Source of the DNA: Paludibacteraceae bacterium
Lineage (GTDB): Bacteria; Bacteroidota; Bacteroidia; Bacteroidales; Paludibacteraceae
Direction of reading: 5' to 3'
DNA: 50,958 nucleotides
Assembly (NCBI GenBank): GCA_017430235.1
Contig: JAFRNH010000004.1
Location: forward strand, 1 to 50,958
In this document: one piece after another, positions 18,560 to 27,278 of the stretch
Numbering within the stretch: the first letter of the stretch is position 1
How the letters are laid out: every line of letters starts with the position of its first letter
Notes under the pieces: model-generated
Told to the model about the DNA's origin: nothing
Seen by the model: only the letters and a program-made list of their open reading frames with translations
Database searches by the model: none
Translations under genes and position numbers: made by a program

Positions 18560-18590
18560 TTGGCATTCTTGTTTTTGTTTCTTAAATTTG
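18560..18590 (+). promoter_or_regulatory. Promoter of tRNA-Gln
   Basis: TTGG at 18560 is followed after 19 bases by TAAATTTG (18583-18590), matching TTTG/TTG-N19-TAnnTTTG. Transcription would start near 18596, about 10 bases before the mature tRNA end. Confidence 0.65.
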
Positions 18591-18606
18591 CACCGCATTT
18601 AGCGAT

Positions 18607-18677
18607 TGCCTTATGGTGTAATGGTAGCACATCAGTTTCTGGCACTGCTTGTCCGGGTTCGAATCCTGGTAAGGCAA
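18607..18677 (+). tRNA. tRNA-Gln (anticodon CUG)
   Basis: A 71-base cloverleaf. The acceptor TGCCTTA pairs with TAAGGCA; the D arm is GTGT...GCAC around AATGGTA; the anticodon arm is TCAGT TTCTGGC ACTGC, with the last base pair (27-43) mismatched. The T arm is CCGGG TTCGAAT CCTGG with one G-U pair. The anticodon CTG reads CAG (Gln). The weak first pair U1-A72 is a known tRNA-Gln identity feature. CCA is not encoded: the acceptor is followed by A, then CAA. Confidence 0.93.
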
Positions 18678-18689
18678 CAAAAGATAATA

Positions 18690-18724
18690 AATAACCTGCT
18701 GAATTTCTGTGGGTTATTTTTTTT
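18690..18724 (+). terminator. Terminator after tRNA-Gln
   Basis: AATAACC (18690-18696) pairs with GGTTATT (18712-18718) around a 15-base loop, and the 3' arm runs into eight Ts. It lies 13 bases after the mature tRNA end. Confidence 0.75.
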
Positions 18725-18804
18725 GTATGTTTTGTTTCAATTTTTAATTATCCAATCTTCCAACCATTTATTCAAGTTTGTTTCTTATCCCACTTTTTTA
18801 TTAT

Positions 18805-18812
18805 TATATTTG
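18805..18812 (+). promoter_or_regulatory. Possible -7 element upstream of the nucleoside phosphorylase
   Basis: TATATTTG fits TAnnTTTG and lies 62 bases before the ATG at 18875. The nearest TTTG is 24 bases upstream, a little too far. The rest of 18725-18874 shows no other feature. Confidence 0.35.
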
Positions 18813-18874
18813 TTAGCAGTAACAGTGAATGTGTAGCTATTGCAATGATAGATATGCTTTAAAAAGATGAGATT

Positions 18875-19747
18875 ATGAGAGTGATTCCTTCTTCTGAATT
18901 GATTATAAATGCAGATGGCTCTATTTTCCATTTGCATCTGAAGCCAGAACAATTGGCTGATAAAGTGATACTAGTCGGTGATCCAGGTCGTGTGGATATG
19001 GTGGCAAGCTATTTTGATGAGAAAGAATGTGAGGTGAGTAGCCGCGAGTTCCATACCATCACGGGTAAACTGAATGGTGAGCGCATATCCTGTGTGTCGC
19101 ATGGTATTGGTACGGATAACATTGATATCGTGTTGACAGAGTTGGATGCTTTGAAGAATATTGATTTTGCCACAAGAACGGTAAAGCCTACGTATACACA
19201 GTTGACACTTGTACGTATAGGTACATCAGGTGGTTTGCAACCATTCTGTCCGGTTGGCTCTTATGTGGTGTCTCGTCGATCTATTGGTTTTGATGGATTG
19301 CTCAATTACTATGAGACACCAAATTCTGCGATTGATTTGGACTTTGAACAGGCTTTCTGTAAGCATGTGAATTGGAATCCCCGCTTGGCTGCTCCTTATG
19401 TTGTGTCGGCTGATGAGGGGCTGATTGCGCAGCTATGTGACGGAATGGTGATGGGTGTCACTATCTCGGCACCAGGATTCTATGGTCCACAGGGACGCTA
19501 TGTTCGCATCCCATTGGCAGATCCTACGTTGAATGAGAAAATAGAGTCCTTTGATTATCATGGTGAGAAGATTACCAATTTTGAAATGGAGAGCTCTGCT
19601 GTGGCTGGCTTGGCAAAATTGTTGGGACATAAAGCGGTGACTATCTGTAATATAATTGCCGGACGTGTCGATAAAACCATGAATACAGAGTATAAGGGCT
19701 CTATGGAGGATTTAATAAAAATCGTCTTAACTCGTCTGACCAAATGA
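18875..19747 (+). CDS. Nucleoside phosphorylase, uridine phosphorylase-like
   Basis: A 290-residue cytosolic enzyme of the PNP/UDP phosphorylase family 1. Visible motifs are VGDPGRVD for phosphate binding near residue 34, SHGIGTDN, RIGTSGGLQP near the active site, and EMESSAVAG near 230, which binds the ribose. Such enzymes split nucleosides into base plus ribose-1-phosphate for salvage. The best guess is uridine phosphorylase, but purine or other nucleosides are possible because the base-binding residues cannot be judged here. The stop codon overlaps the tilS start (ATGA). Confidence 0.85.
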   Translation: MRVIPSSELIINADGSIFHLHLKPEQLADKVILVGDPGRVDMVASYFDEKECEVSSREFHTITGKLNGERISCVSHGIGTDNIDIVLTELDALKNIDFATRTVKPTYTQLTLVRIGTSGGLQPFCPVGSYVVSRRSIGFDGLLNYYETPNSAIDLDFEQAFCKHVNWNPRLAAPYVVSADEGLIAQLCDGMVMGVTISAPGFYGPQGRYVRIPLADPTLNEKIESFDYHGEKITNFEMESSAVAGLAKLLGHKAVTICNIIAGRVDKTMNTEYKGSMEDLIKIVLTRLTK

Positions 19748-21078
19748 TTGATGTGTCTCATCTTTCCTTTCGTTTTCCCTCGACTACGAAGTTGATTGTG
19801 GCAGTGAGTGGAGGTGCGGATTCGGTTGCCTTGCTTGATATCTTGCATCAGGCAGGATTCCCTTGTGTGGTTGCACATTGCAATTTTCATTTGCGTGGCG
19901 CGGAGTCGGACAGGGATGAGGCATTTGTTCGTTCATTGGCGAATCAGTATCACCTGCCATTTAGAAAGATTGATTTTCAGACATTGTCGTATGCGTTGAT
20001 TAAATCCATTTCGATTGAGATGGCTGCGCGCGAGTTGCGCTATGATTGGTTTCGTCAACTGCTTGTTCGTGAAGGGGCGAAGGTGATAGCTGTTGCTCAT
20101 CACTCGGATGATGTGATAGAGACATTCTTGATGAATATGTCTCGTGGCACGGGTATCAAGGGATTGACAGGAATCAAGGAACTGACGGATGATGTGTGGC
20201 GACCACTTTTGTCTGTTTCAAGAAAGGATATTAACGACTATTTGCAGGCAAGAGGGTTGTCTCATGTGGAGGATTCCACTAATGCAGATACGCTTTATAC
20301 TCGCAATAAATTTAGAAATGAAATAATCCCTTCCCTTCAGTCTGCTTATCCGACATTTAAAAATAATTTGTTGAATACCATTGATAACTTAAGGCAGGCA
20401 GAGGATTTTATTCGACAACAATTGCAGGAGAAGAAAGATAAACTTTTGCTACAGCAAGACAATCTTCATTATATAATTCCATTGTCTTTGCTAAGAGAGG
20501 AGAAGTCTCTCCCTTTTCTGCTTTATGAATTCCTGACGCCATTTGGTTTTTCCTCTTCTACCATAGAGGATATCGAGAAATCGCTTTCGTCGGACCATCC
20601 CGGACATCGTTTTTATAATAAGAAGAAAAGTTGGATGTTAGTTCAAGAACGCGATCATCTGTTGATTCAGTCGATGAAAGGGGGAAATGAGAAGACCGAA
20701 TATGTTATTAATGACATGGAGGACTTTCAGAATTTGCCGATTGCAATGAGTTGTCAGAAAATGCTAGTTTCGGATTGTCATATTCAAAAAGATGCTCTGC
20801 ATTGTTATGTGGATCAAGCTAAGGTGACTTTCCCTTTGGTATTGAGACGATGGAGAAAAGGAGATTGGTTTATCCCTTTTGGTATGAAGGGGAAAAAGAA
20901 GTTGAGTGATTTCTTCATAGATCAGAAACTGACAAATGATGAGAAAGATTCTCTTTGGGTGTTAACCAATGGAGATAATATCGTTTGGATAGTGGGATAT
21001 CGGTCAGATAACCGATATAGAATTATGGAAAACACTGAAAATGTATATGTTTTAGAATTTAAAAATAAAGAGTTATGA
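19744..21078 (+). CDS. tilS: tRNA(Ile)-lysidine synthase
   Basis: A 444-residue enzyme that attaches lysine to C34 of the CAU-anticodon tRNA-Ile so that it reads AUA. The PP-loop motif SGGADS is at residues 22-27. RELRYDWF and the HHSDDVIETFLMNMSRGTGIKGLTG region complete the N-type ATP pyrophosphatase core. The C-terminal TilS domains contain FPLVLRRWRKGDWFIPFGMKGKKKLSDFFIDQK, the typical end domain. Length is normal. It is essential in most bacteria. Four-base overlaps with the nucleoside phosphorylase upstream and the DUF805 gene downstream indicate coupling. Confidence 0.95.
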   Translation: MIDVSHLSFRFPSTTKLIVAVSGGADSVALLDILHQAGFPCVVAHCNFHLRGAESDRDEAFVRSLANQYHLPFRKIDFQTLSYALIKSISIEMAARELRYDWFRQLLVREGAKVIAVAHHSDDVIETFLMNMSRGTGIKGLTGIKELTDDVWRPLLSVSRKDINDYLQARGLSHVEDSTNADTLYTRNKFRNEIIPSLQSAYPTFKNNLLNTIDNLRQAEDFIRQQLQEKKDKLLLQQDNLHYIIPLSLLREEKSLPFLLYEFLTPFGFSSSTIEDIEKSLSSDHPGHRFYNKKKSWMLVQERDHLLIQSMKGGNEKTEYVINDMEDFQNLPIAMSCQKMLVSDCHIQKDALHCYVDQAKVTFPLVLRRWRKGDWFIPFGMKGKKKLSDFFIDQKLTNDEKDSLWVLTNGDNIVWIVGYRSDNRYRIMENTENVYVLEFKNKEL

Positions 21079-21674
21079 GTTGGGTCGATTGTTTTTGGAA
21101 ATCATGGACACGATTTTCTGATTTTACATCGAAATCAGATCGTAAGGAGTTTTGGATATTTGCTCTGTTTAATATGGGCATATTTTTCCTGTTGTTCCTA
21201 TTCGTTTCATATACCTTGTTGTCTAGTCAGACTGTTCAGAATCTTGTCACTGAATGTGTTGCGGTTGTCATGAATTTTTTTGACATAAAAAGTGCACCTG
21301 AATTCACGTGGAATATGGGAACTATTCTTATACCATGCACGATTATGATGGCATTCCTCTTGTCGGTATCCTGTTGGATCCTTTTTGTTAGTTGCCCAAT
21401 CGTGTTGTTCCTATTGGTTTTGTTAGCCTTTGCAGCTCTTTTTGGGAAGGGTATATATCCACTTCAGGTCACGTTGATCTATTTGCTAGTGGTGATGATT
21501 CCATATCTGGCTTTGACAGTACGTCGTCTTCGTCATGCACGATGTAATTTGATTGTGATTGCCAGTCAGTTGATACCCGTAGTGGGACCTATTATGTATG
21601 TCTATTTTTTGTCGAAGCAAGGCACTGAATCCAACGAGGATGTTATAATTAAAAAAGAAGATAACAATGAATAG
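21075..21674 (+). CDS. DUF805-like inner-membrane protein
   Basis: A 199-residue membrane protein. The N-terminus has WKSWTRFSDFTSKSDRKEFWIFALFN, a variant of the DUF805 opening in which an aromatic segment and an R-x-E-F-W motif precede the first helix. About four hydrophobic segments follow, and LTVRRLRHARCN matches the conserved RRLHD region with the HD changed. The tail is short, charged and cytosolic. The function of DUF805 is unknown. The gene overlaps tilS by four bases and the next gene by eight, suggesting it belongs to the same transcript rather than to a special tRNA task. Confidence 0.75.
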   Translation: MSWVDCFWKSWTRFSDFTSKSDRKEFWIFALFNMGIFFLLFLFVSYTLLSSQTVQNLVTECVAVVMNFFDIKSAPEFTWNMGTILIPCTIMMAFLLSVSCWILFVSCPIVLFLLVLLAFAALFGKGIYPLQVTLIYLLVVMIPYLALTVRRLRHARCNLIVIASQLIPVVGPIMYVYFLSKQGTESNEDVIIKKEDNNE

Positions 21675-22419
21675 ATCAGACAACATCCTGAATGGTCTGA
21701 ACGAATCAACTGTGATTTACAAGTACTTCCCAATGAAGTACTTAAAGATTCTATTGCAGGATTGTCTGTTAAGAGTGGGACATACCTCTAAATGGGAAGA
21801 TGTTTATGAGAATTTCTTCTTAAAGAATGAGTTTGTCTTCAGAAACTTATCTGGTAATGGAAAACGGTTAATTGGATGTGTATACGGACAGTCGTGGACC
21901 TTGCAGGGAGAGTCAGACGCCATGTGGCGAATCTATTCCAACAAGTACCGTGAAAGTTGCGCTGTGAGAATCAAAACTACGGTAGGCAAGTTGTTTTCGG
22001 TTATCTATCCGTTAGATAGTAAAAATCCTGTGCATGACACTTCTACTTTTATTGGTCGGGTTGACTATCTGACAGATGAGGAACTTATCAAATGGCAACA
22101 ACGTTCTATCCCTGCATCTGAGATGATGCGGGTGATGATAGAATCATTCTTTGTGAAAAGAAAACCATTTGAACACGAACAAGAAGTGCGGATTATCAGA
22201 ACGATTCCTGGTGATTTCTCTGATGTGGGTGTCGAATTCCTTGAGTTTGAAATTGATCCTCATCAGTTGATTGATGAGTTTGTTATTGAACCTCGTCTGA
22301 CGGATGCCCAATGTGCGGAGGTACGTTCACAACTGATTGATTTGGGTGTTTCTCCAGAAAAAATTAGTCAGTCGGATTTATATCGATTTAAGCCCTCTCG
22401 AATAGTTATACAACCTTAA
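21667..22419 (+). CDS. DUF2971 family protein
   Basis: A 250-residue soluble protein. The pattern IYKYFPMKYLKILLQDCLLRVGHTSKWEDVYENFF fits the DUF2971 start (Y-K-Y, a short helix, then a segment on lost or covered positions). CVYGQSWTLQGESDAMWRIYS is the conserved W-x-x-Y/S core, and the ending has a KRKPFEHEQEVRII motif. DUF2971 proteins are common in bacteria and often appear near defence or mobile genes, but their activity is unknown. Here it ends a housekeeping operon with an eight-base overlap, followed by a strong terminator, and no defence genes are near. Confidence 0.8.
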   Translation: MNRSDNILNGLNESTVIYKYFPMKYLKILLQDCLLRVGHTSKWEDVYENFFLKNEFVFRNLSGNGKRLIGCVYGQSWTLQGESDAMWRIYSNKYRESCAVRIKTTVGKLFSVIYPLDSKNPVHDTSTFIGRVDYLTDEELIKWQQRSIPASEMMRVMIESFFVKRKPFEHEQEVRIIRTIPGDFSDVGVEFLEFEIDPHQLIDEFVIEPRLTDAQCAEVRSQLIDLGVSPEKISQSDLYRFKPSRIVIQP

Positions 22420-22445
22420 TGAAACTGATCATTAGAAGATATGAA

Positions 22446-22480
22446 AAAGGCTTCCGCCTTTTTGAGTGGAAGCCTTTCTT
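22446..22480. terminator. Bidirectional terminator
   Basis: AAAGGCTTCC (22446-22455) pairs perfectly with GGAAGCCTTT (22468-22477) around a 12-base loop. T-rich bases follow on both strands (TTTCTT on plus, TTTTTC on minus). It separates the converging DUF2971 and cstA genes. Confidence 0.85.
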
Positions 22481-22496
22481 ATGTGGATGTTGCTTG

Positions 22497-23963
22497 TTAC
22501 TTAGTCTCTTTCCTCCTAGTCCATAGAATGAACAGTACAAAGGTAATGATGGTGCAGATGGCACCTATCCCGTAACATATAGTTTGGGCTAATCCGAAAG
22601 AAAAGCAGAAGAATGTACTACTAACGCACGTCATAAATAAGGCAGGAAGCAGTGTGATATAAAAGAATTTCTTCTTGCTGTATAGGTAAACTGTGATTGC
22701 CCATAAGGTGAATACGGACAATGTTTGATTAGCCCATCCGAAGTAATTCCAGATCACATTAAATCCGTCAGGATTAGATATGTTGAAGAACAACAAAGCT
22801 ATTGTGACTGCAAACATAGGAATGCAGATGTATAGTCTTTTGCTGATACTTTTTTGTTCCATGTGAAGGAATTCGGCAATGATGAGTCGAGCAGAACGTA
22901 GAGCAGTATCTCCGCTGGTGATAGGAGCTGCCACTACTCCCATTATAGCTAAGATACTACCAACGGTACCCAACCATCCTTGACTGACGGCGGTAACAAC
23001 TTGTGGGGCTTGTAGTGTCGCTTCTTTACCTAATTCTGATGCACCACCTCCATAGAAGAAATACATGGATATGGTGGCCCAGATAAGTGCGACGACACCT
23101 TCTGTGATCATGCTTCCGTAGAAGATTGCACGACCATGTTTCTCATTGGTCATACAACGAGCCATCAATGGACTTTGGGTTGCATGGAATCCGCTAATCG
23201 CTCCACATGCTATGGTGATAAATAGGGCGGGGAATATATCTTTCCCGTTGAATGAGGCTGTGCTTATTCCTACATCATATAATTCGGGTAGCGATGGCCA
23301 TTTGATTAATAAGTTGGCTCCTAAAGCGACGGCCATGAACAAAATAGCAAAGGCGAAGAATGGGTAAATCTTTCCAATGATTTTGTCGACTGGCAACATG
23401 GTAGCTATTATATAGTATATGAAAATGGCTGCACACCAGTAATATACAGTGCTGACAGCTTCTTTGTTGGCTATTTCAGAAGAACCGGTTATAAATTTAT
23501 CGGTCATGTCACCTAGTATCAATGCCGGACTGTATACGAAAACAGCACCAACCATTACCATGAGGAATACTGTAAAGACTAACATCACTTTCTTGGTTCC
23601 ATTGCCAAGATAGATACCAATCAGTTCTGGCAGTCCAGCTCCCTTATTACGGATTGACAACATGCCACTTAAATAATCATGAACTGCTCCGGCAAAAATG
23701 CATCCGAGAACAATCCAAAGGTAGGCTGCCGGACCAAACTTTGCACCTAGGATGGCACCAAAAATAGGTCCCGTACCGGCAATGTTCAAAAACTGAATCA
23801 TGAAAATCTTCCATGTGGGTAGAGGAAGAAAATCCACACCGTCATTCTGACTAATGGCTGGTGTCACTCTTTCTGCATCTGGTGCAAAAATCTTTTCTAC
23901 GAACTTTCCGTAAAAAAGGTAGCCTATTACTAAGGCTACAAGACTTACTAAAAATGTTACCAT
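22497..23963 (-). CDS. cstA: CstA-like carbon starvation / peptide or pyruvate transporter
   Basis: A 488-residue polytopic inner-membrane protein with about 13 hydrophobic segments. CstA pattern: DGVDFLPLPTWKIFMIQFLNIAGTGPIFGAILGAKFGPAAYLWIVLG near the N-terminus, then SGFHATQSPLMARCMTNEKHGR and ITSGDTALRSARLIIAEF. CstA proteins take up pyruvate or peptides and are induced on carbon limitation. At 488 residues it is the short type usual in Bacteroidota (Escherichia coli CstA is about 700). The transported compound is not decided by the sequence. Confidence 0.9.
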   Translation of the reverse strand: MVTFLVSLVALVIGYLFYGKFVEKIFAPDAERVTPAISQNDGVDFLPLPTWKIFMIQFLNIAGTGPIFGAILGAKFGPAAYLWIVLGCIFAGAVHDYLSGMLSIRNKGAGLPELIGIYLGNGTKKVMLVFTVFLMVMVGAVFVYSPALILGDMTDKFITGSSEIANKEAVSTVYYWCAAIFIYYIIATMLPVDKIIGKIYPFFAFAILFMAVALGANLLIKWPSLPELYDVGISTASFNGKDIFPALFITIACGAISGFHATQSPLMARCMTNEKHGRAIFYGSMITEGVVALIWATISMYFFYGGGASELGKEATLQAPQVVTAVSQGWLGTVGSILAIMGVVAAPITSGDTALRSARLIIAEFLHMEQKSISKRLYICIPMFAVTIALLFFNISNPDGFNVIWNYFGWANQTLSVFTLWAITVYLYSKKKFFYITLLPALFMTCVSSTFFCFSFGLAQTICYGIGAICTIITFVLFILWTRRKETK

Positions 23964-23986
23964 TGTTTATTGACTATTATTTATTG

Positions 23987-23994
23987 CAAAGATA
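23987..23994 (-). promoter_or_regulatory. -7 element of cstA
   Basis: On the minus strand TATCTTTG fits TAnnTTTG and lies 23 bases before the ATG at 23963. The -33 region falls inside the FemAB-like coding end and shows no TTTG at 19 bases, so the site is only partly supported. Confidence 0.4.
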
Positions 23995-24006
23995 ATCATT
24001 TTATGT

Positions 24007-24939
24007 TTATCGTATCTTTTTCCAAAGCTTTATTAAAGGATGATTGATTTTTTCAATCTGAGGGTATTCTGTTTCTGTTGAGCCAAATTGTTTGTAATAT
24101 TGTGCAATTGATGGCTGCATGCTTCCCTCAAAATCAAATCTTGATAATCCTTTCTGTTGGGCGAGAAGTATTCCGTGCCACACCAATAAGGAGGAGGCCC
24201 CCGAACTCTTTTCCTCATTGTCATATACTGGAATCATATAATAGGCAGTGGTTGAATCCCATGCCAGGAAAAGTGCCGCTAGGGTTTTACCTGTATGGTC
24301 GATGGCATACAATAATGCACCCATCTCTCGCTTCATTGCCTCTTCGCAAAGAGTAACCTCCACGTCTGGAAGATTCAAATTCTTCTCTCCTCGTTGTTTT
24401 AGACAGGATGTGTGAAATTGATAAAAGTCTGCTGCGCAATGCCCCTCTTTGACGACGATGCCATTCCGTTCAGCCTTTTTGATCTGTCTCTTTTGTGCGG
24501 AAGAAAACCTTTGAAAGATAGTCTCCGGTGATTGCTGAATGGATTCTATTACGTATGTGTGTCTGTGAGAAATCTTGTATTCTTTGTCAATCCATGGGTC
24601 TAAGAGAGTGGAGGAGGGGAAATATTGCATAAACCAATGCAAATTCAACTTTTCCACTTCGGAAATGATTTTGTTTGAGATTTCTTTGTCGGTAGCGACG
24701 TCGGATCTTGTCCATAGTCCGTTGCATTGCGACAGAAGTGGTTGCAGAACCATTCTGAATCCATATTTGCGAACAATTAAATAGGGGAGGAATGCAATGA
24801 TTTCATTCTGCTCATTCCGTATTAGAAGAACGTCCCACTCTTTGTGACCAGCAACACATTGCATCCACCAAGCTTGTTGAAAGAGTGGAATTTCGGGGTG
24901 CTGTTGGCAAAAGGATAGGTATTGTTCTTTGTTCGTCAT
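24007..24939 (-). CDS. FemAB-like / GNAT-type acyltransferase
   Basis: A 310-residue soluble protein resembling the FemAB and BcsL/CelD-type GNAT-fold transferases. It has paired GNAT-like halves: a front part with FQQAWWMQCV, IIAFLPYLIVRKYGFRM and a second part with IFQRFSSAQKRQIKKAERNGIVVKEG, then GKTLAALFLAWDSTTAYYMI and ASSLLVWHGILLAQQKGLSRFDFEGS. Such enzymes move acyl or aminoacyl groups to sugars or peptidoglycan. The ATG at 24939 gives the family-like N-terminus; a longer frame from 25017 would run through the rfbD terminator. It follows the rfb genes, so acylation of an envelope sugar is a fair guess only. Confidence 0.7.
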   Translation of the reverse strand: MTNKEQYLSFCQQHPEIPLFQQAWWMQCVAGHKEWDVLLIRNEQNEIIAFLPYLIVRKYGFRMVLQPLLSQCNGLWTRSDVATDKEISNKIISEVEKLNLHWFMQYFPSSTLLDPWIDKEYKISHRHTYVIESIQQSPETIFQRFSSAQKRQIKKAERNGIVVKEGHCAADFYQFHTSCLKQRGEKNLNLPDVEVTLCEEAMKREMGALLYAIDHTGKTLAALFLAWDSTTAYYMIPVYDNEEKSSGASSLLVWHGILLAQQKGLSRFDFEGSMQPSIAQYYKQFGSTETEYPQIEKINHPLIKLWKKIR

Positions 24940-24948
24940 GGTAATAGG

Positions 24949-24976
24949 AAAAAAGAGACGAGTTTGACTCGTCTCT
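24949..24976 (-). terminator. Terminator after rfbD, just before the FemAB-like gene
   Basis: On the minus strand AGAGACGAG (24976-24968) pairs perfectly with CTCGTCTCT (24962-24954) around a 5-base loop, followed by TTTTTT. The T tract ends 9 bases before the ATG at 24939, and no separate promoter is visible between them. Confidence 0.85.
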
Positions 24977-24986
24977 ATGTTTTTTT

Positions 24987-25844
24987 TTATTCTCCAGCTA
25001 ACAGAATGGACATGCATTCTTTAAGGGAATCTTTCCAATAAGGAACCTTCACTCCTGCTGTCTTGATTTTCTTTTTGTTGAGCACGCTATAAGCGGGGCG
25101 TTCTGCCTTGGTTGGGTATTCGTAACTTTCGATAGCACCAACAGTTGTCTTGTATCCAGCTATTTCGAAAATTGCTTTTGTGAAATCGTACCAACTGATG
25201 ACACCTTCGTTTGAGAAATGGTAAGTGTCGAATCCTTTGAATCCTTTCTCTAATAGTGTCATGATGGCATAAGCAAGGTCTGTTGCGTAGGTAGGTGTGC
25301 CGATTTGATCGTATACCACGTTGAGGCTTTCGCGCTCATGACCCAGACGAAGCATTGTCTTTACAAAATTGTTGCCATATTCACTGTAAAGCCAAGCCGT
25401 TCTGATGACGATGGCGTCGCATCCAGTTTTCTCAACTTCTATTTCGCCGGCTCTCTTTGTCTTCCCGTATACACCGATTGGAGCAGTCTCGTCGCTCTCT
25501 TTCAGGGGCAGACTGCTCTTTCCACCAAAGACGTAGTCGGTGGATATGTGAACAAGTTTTGCACCCACTTCATGTGCGGCAATTGCTAGATTTTTCGGTC
25601 CGTCGATATTGATTTTCGCAGCTAACTCTTGGCAGTCTTCCGCCTTGTCTACCGCAGTAAATGCGGCGCAATTAATGATAGCGCCAATGGATTCTTTCTT
25701 GACGAGATCTCGTAGTAGATTTAAATCAGTGATATCCACTTCAGGAACATCTGTGAACAAAAATTTGTGCGCAGGATATTGAGTGGAAATCTTCTTTATG
25801 GAGCAGCCCAATTGGCCATTTCCCCCAGTAACCAATATATTCAT
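24987..25844 (-). CDS. rfbD: dTDP-4-dehydrorhamnose reductase
   Basis: A 285-residue short-chain dehydrogenase of the RmlD type, which reduces dTDP-4-keto-L-rhamnose to dTDP-L-rhamnose with NAD(P)H. GGNGQLG at residues 7-13 is the nucleotide-binding loop. STDYVFGG near 100 and YGKTKRAGE near 130 hold the catalytic Thr/Ser and Tyr-x-x-x-Lys (Y-G-K-T-K). The RTAWLY and PTYATDLA segments are typical of the family. It is the third of rfbA-rfbC-rfbD, separated by 6-8 bases, and is followed by a terminator. Confidence 0.95.
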   Translation of the reverse strand: MNILVTGGNGQLGCSIKKISTQYPAHKFLFTDVPEVDITDLNLLRDLVKKESIGAIINCAAFTAVDKAEDCQELAAKINIDGPKNLAIAAHEVGAKLVHISTDYVFGGKSSLPLKESDETAPIGVYGKTKRAGEIEVEKTGCDAIVIRTAWLYSEYGNNFVKTMLRLGHERESLNVVYDQIGTPTYATDLAYAIMTLLEKGFKGFDTYHFSNEGVISWYDFTKAIFEIAGYKTTVGAIESYEYPTKAERPAYSVLNKKKIKTAGVKVPYWKDSLKECMSILLAGE

Positions 25845-25852
25845 TTTTTATA

Positions 25853-26401
25853 TTATTTGAAAAGTTCAGCGTCTTTCAACAATGGATGTTTCTTGTCTTT
25901 TTCAGACAATAACATTTCTGACTCTTTGATTGGCCATTGTATGCCAATTTCAGGGTCGTTGTACATGATTCCGGCATCCGATTGGGGGGCATAAAGATTG
26001 TCCACCTTGTAGGTGAAGATAGCCTCTTGACTTAGAACGACAAAACCATGAGCGAAACCTCTTGGGATGAAGAGTTGCTTTTTGTTTTCCTCGCTTAATA
26101 AAACAGCAACGTGTTTGCCGAAGGTAGGAGAACTCTTTCGAATATCGATAGCCACATCCAAAACTTCTCCTTTGATGACGCGAACAAGTTTAGCTTGAGA
26201 GTGTTCGCCTTTTTGGTAGTGAAGTCCGCGAAGAACGCCATAGGAAGATTTGGATTCGTTGTCTTGGATAAAGTTCACTTTTCCCACATGCTCTTCAAAT
26301 TCATTCTGTTTGAAGGCTTCCATGAAGTAGCCTCGACTATCATTAAAAACTTTGGGTTCGATTACCCAAACACCTTTAATTTCCTGTTCAGTGAAAATCA
26401 T
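25853..26401 (-). CDS. rfbC: dTDP-4-dehydrorhamnose 3,5-epimerase
   Basis: A 182-residue cupin enzyme of the RmlC type that epimerises C3 and C5 of dTDP-4-keto-6-deoxyglucose. Family motifs are visible: FNDSRGYFME near the N-terminus, QDNESKSSYGVLRGLHYQ, where the conserved Arg and His lie, and IPRGFAHGFVVLS, containing the catalytic His region. The length is normal. It lies between rfbA (6-base gap) and rfbD (8-base gap) in the same operon. Confidence 0.95.
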   Translation of the reverse strand: MIFTEQEIKGVWVIEPKVFNDSRGYFMEAFKQNEFEEHVGKVNFIQDNESKSSYGVLRGLHYQKGEHSQAKLVRVIKGEVLDVAIDIRKSSPTFGKHVAVLLSEENKKQLFIPRGFAHGFVVLSQEAIFTYKVDNLYAPQSDAGIMYNDPEIGIQWPIKESEMLLSEKDKKHPLLKDAELFK

Positions 26402-26407
26402 TTTATT

Positions 26408-27268
26408 TTATAGTAAAGATAAGATGTATTGACCATACTGCGTTTTTGCTAGTTTGTTTCCTAGAATGCGAAGTTGGTCATCGTTAATCCATTTATTACG
26501 CCATGCAATTTCCTCGATGCATGCGATGTAGTATCCTTGTCTTTTCTGAATAGTTTCAACAAAGTTGCTGGCTTCCAACAGGGAATCACAGTTTCCCGTG
26601 TCCAACCAAGCAAAACCACGTCCGAACAATTCTACATGCAATGTTTTTTCTGCCAAGTATAGTTTGTTGAGGTCAGTGATTTCATATTCTCCACGTGCGG
26701 AAGGCTGTATGCTTGCAGCTTTCTCGGTAACTGTTTTGTCGTAAAAGTACAAGCCAGGAACCGCATAGTTGGATTTTGGCTTTTTCGGTTTCTCCTCTAA
26801 GGAGATGACATTGCCATCATTGTCAAATTCAACCACACCGTAAGCAGTTGGGTCTTTCACGTAGTAGCCGAATATAGTTGCACCTGTTTTTGTGTTTGCT
26901 GCTTTTTTCAGCATTGCGGAGAAGTTTTGCCCGTAGAAAAGATTGTCTCCCAATATAAGACAACCAGCTTCGCCATTAAGGAATTCTTTTCCTAAAACAA
27001 ATGCTTGGGCTAGACCGTTTGGATTCTCCTGTATTTTGTAACTAAATGACATGCCCAAATCGCCTCCGTCGCCCAATAATTGTTGAAACATGGGAAGATC
27101 CCTAGGGGTGGAGATAATCAACACTTCGCGAATGCCTGCTAACATAAGTGTGGACAGTGGATAGTAAATCATTGGCTTGTCATATACAGGCATAATTTGC
27201 TTGGATATGGCTTTAGAAAGAGGATATAGGCGCGTTGCGCTTCCTCCTGCTAGTATAATTCCTTTCAT
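26408..27268 (-). CDS. rfbA: Glucose-1-phosphate thymidylyltransferase
   Basis: A 286-residue enzyme that joins dTTP and glucose-1-phosphate to make dTDP-glucose, the first step of rhamnose synthesis. The N-terminal pattern [31 protein letters not shown] contains the conserved GGxxTRL and KQ/KP nucleotide-binding residues. ILGDNLFYG and [20 protein letters not shown] follow, and [11 protein letters not shown] lies near the end. It is the full RmlA length. rfbB (dTDP-glucose 4,6-dehydratase) is absent from this cluster, so that step must be coded elsewhere or filled by another enzyme. Confidence 0.95.
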   Translation of the reverse strand: MKGIILAGGSATRLYPLSKAISKQIMPVYDKPMIYYPLSTLMLAGIREVLIISTPRDLPMFQQLLGDGGDLGMSFSYKIQENPNGLAQAFVLGKEFLNGEAGCLILGDNLFYGQNFSAMLKKAANTKTGATIFGYYVKDPTAYGVVEFDNDGNVISLEEKPKKPKSNYAVPGLYFYDKTVTEKAASIQPSARGEYEITDLNKLYLAEKTLHVELFGRGFAWLDTGNCDSLLEASNFVETIQKRQGYYIACIEEIAWRNKWINDDQLRILGNKLAKTQYGQYILSLL

Positions 27269-27278
27269 AATTTCTCCT

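Noticed and set aside
21667-22419. DUF2971 protein as part of a defence island
   Set aside because: All neighbours are housekeeping genes with overlapping ends; no nuclease, helicase, toxin or mobile genes are near.
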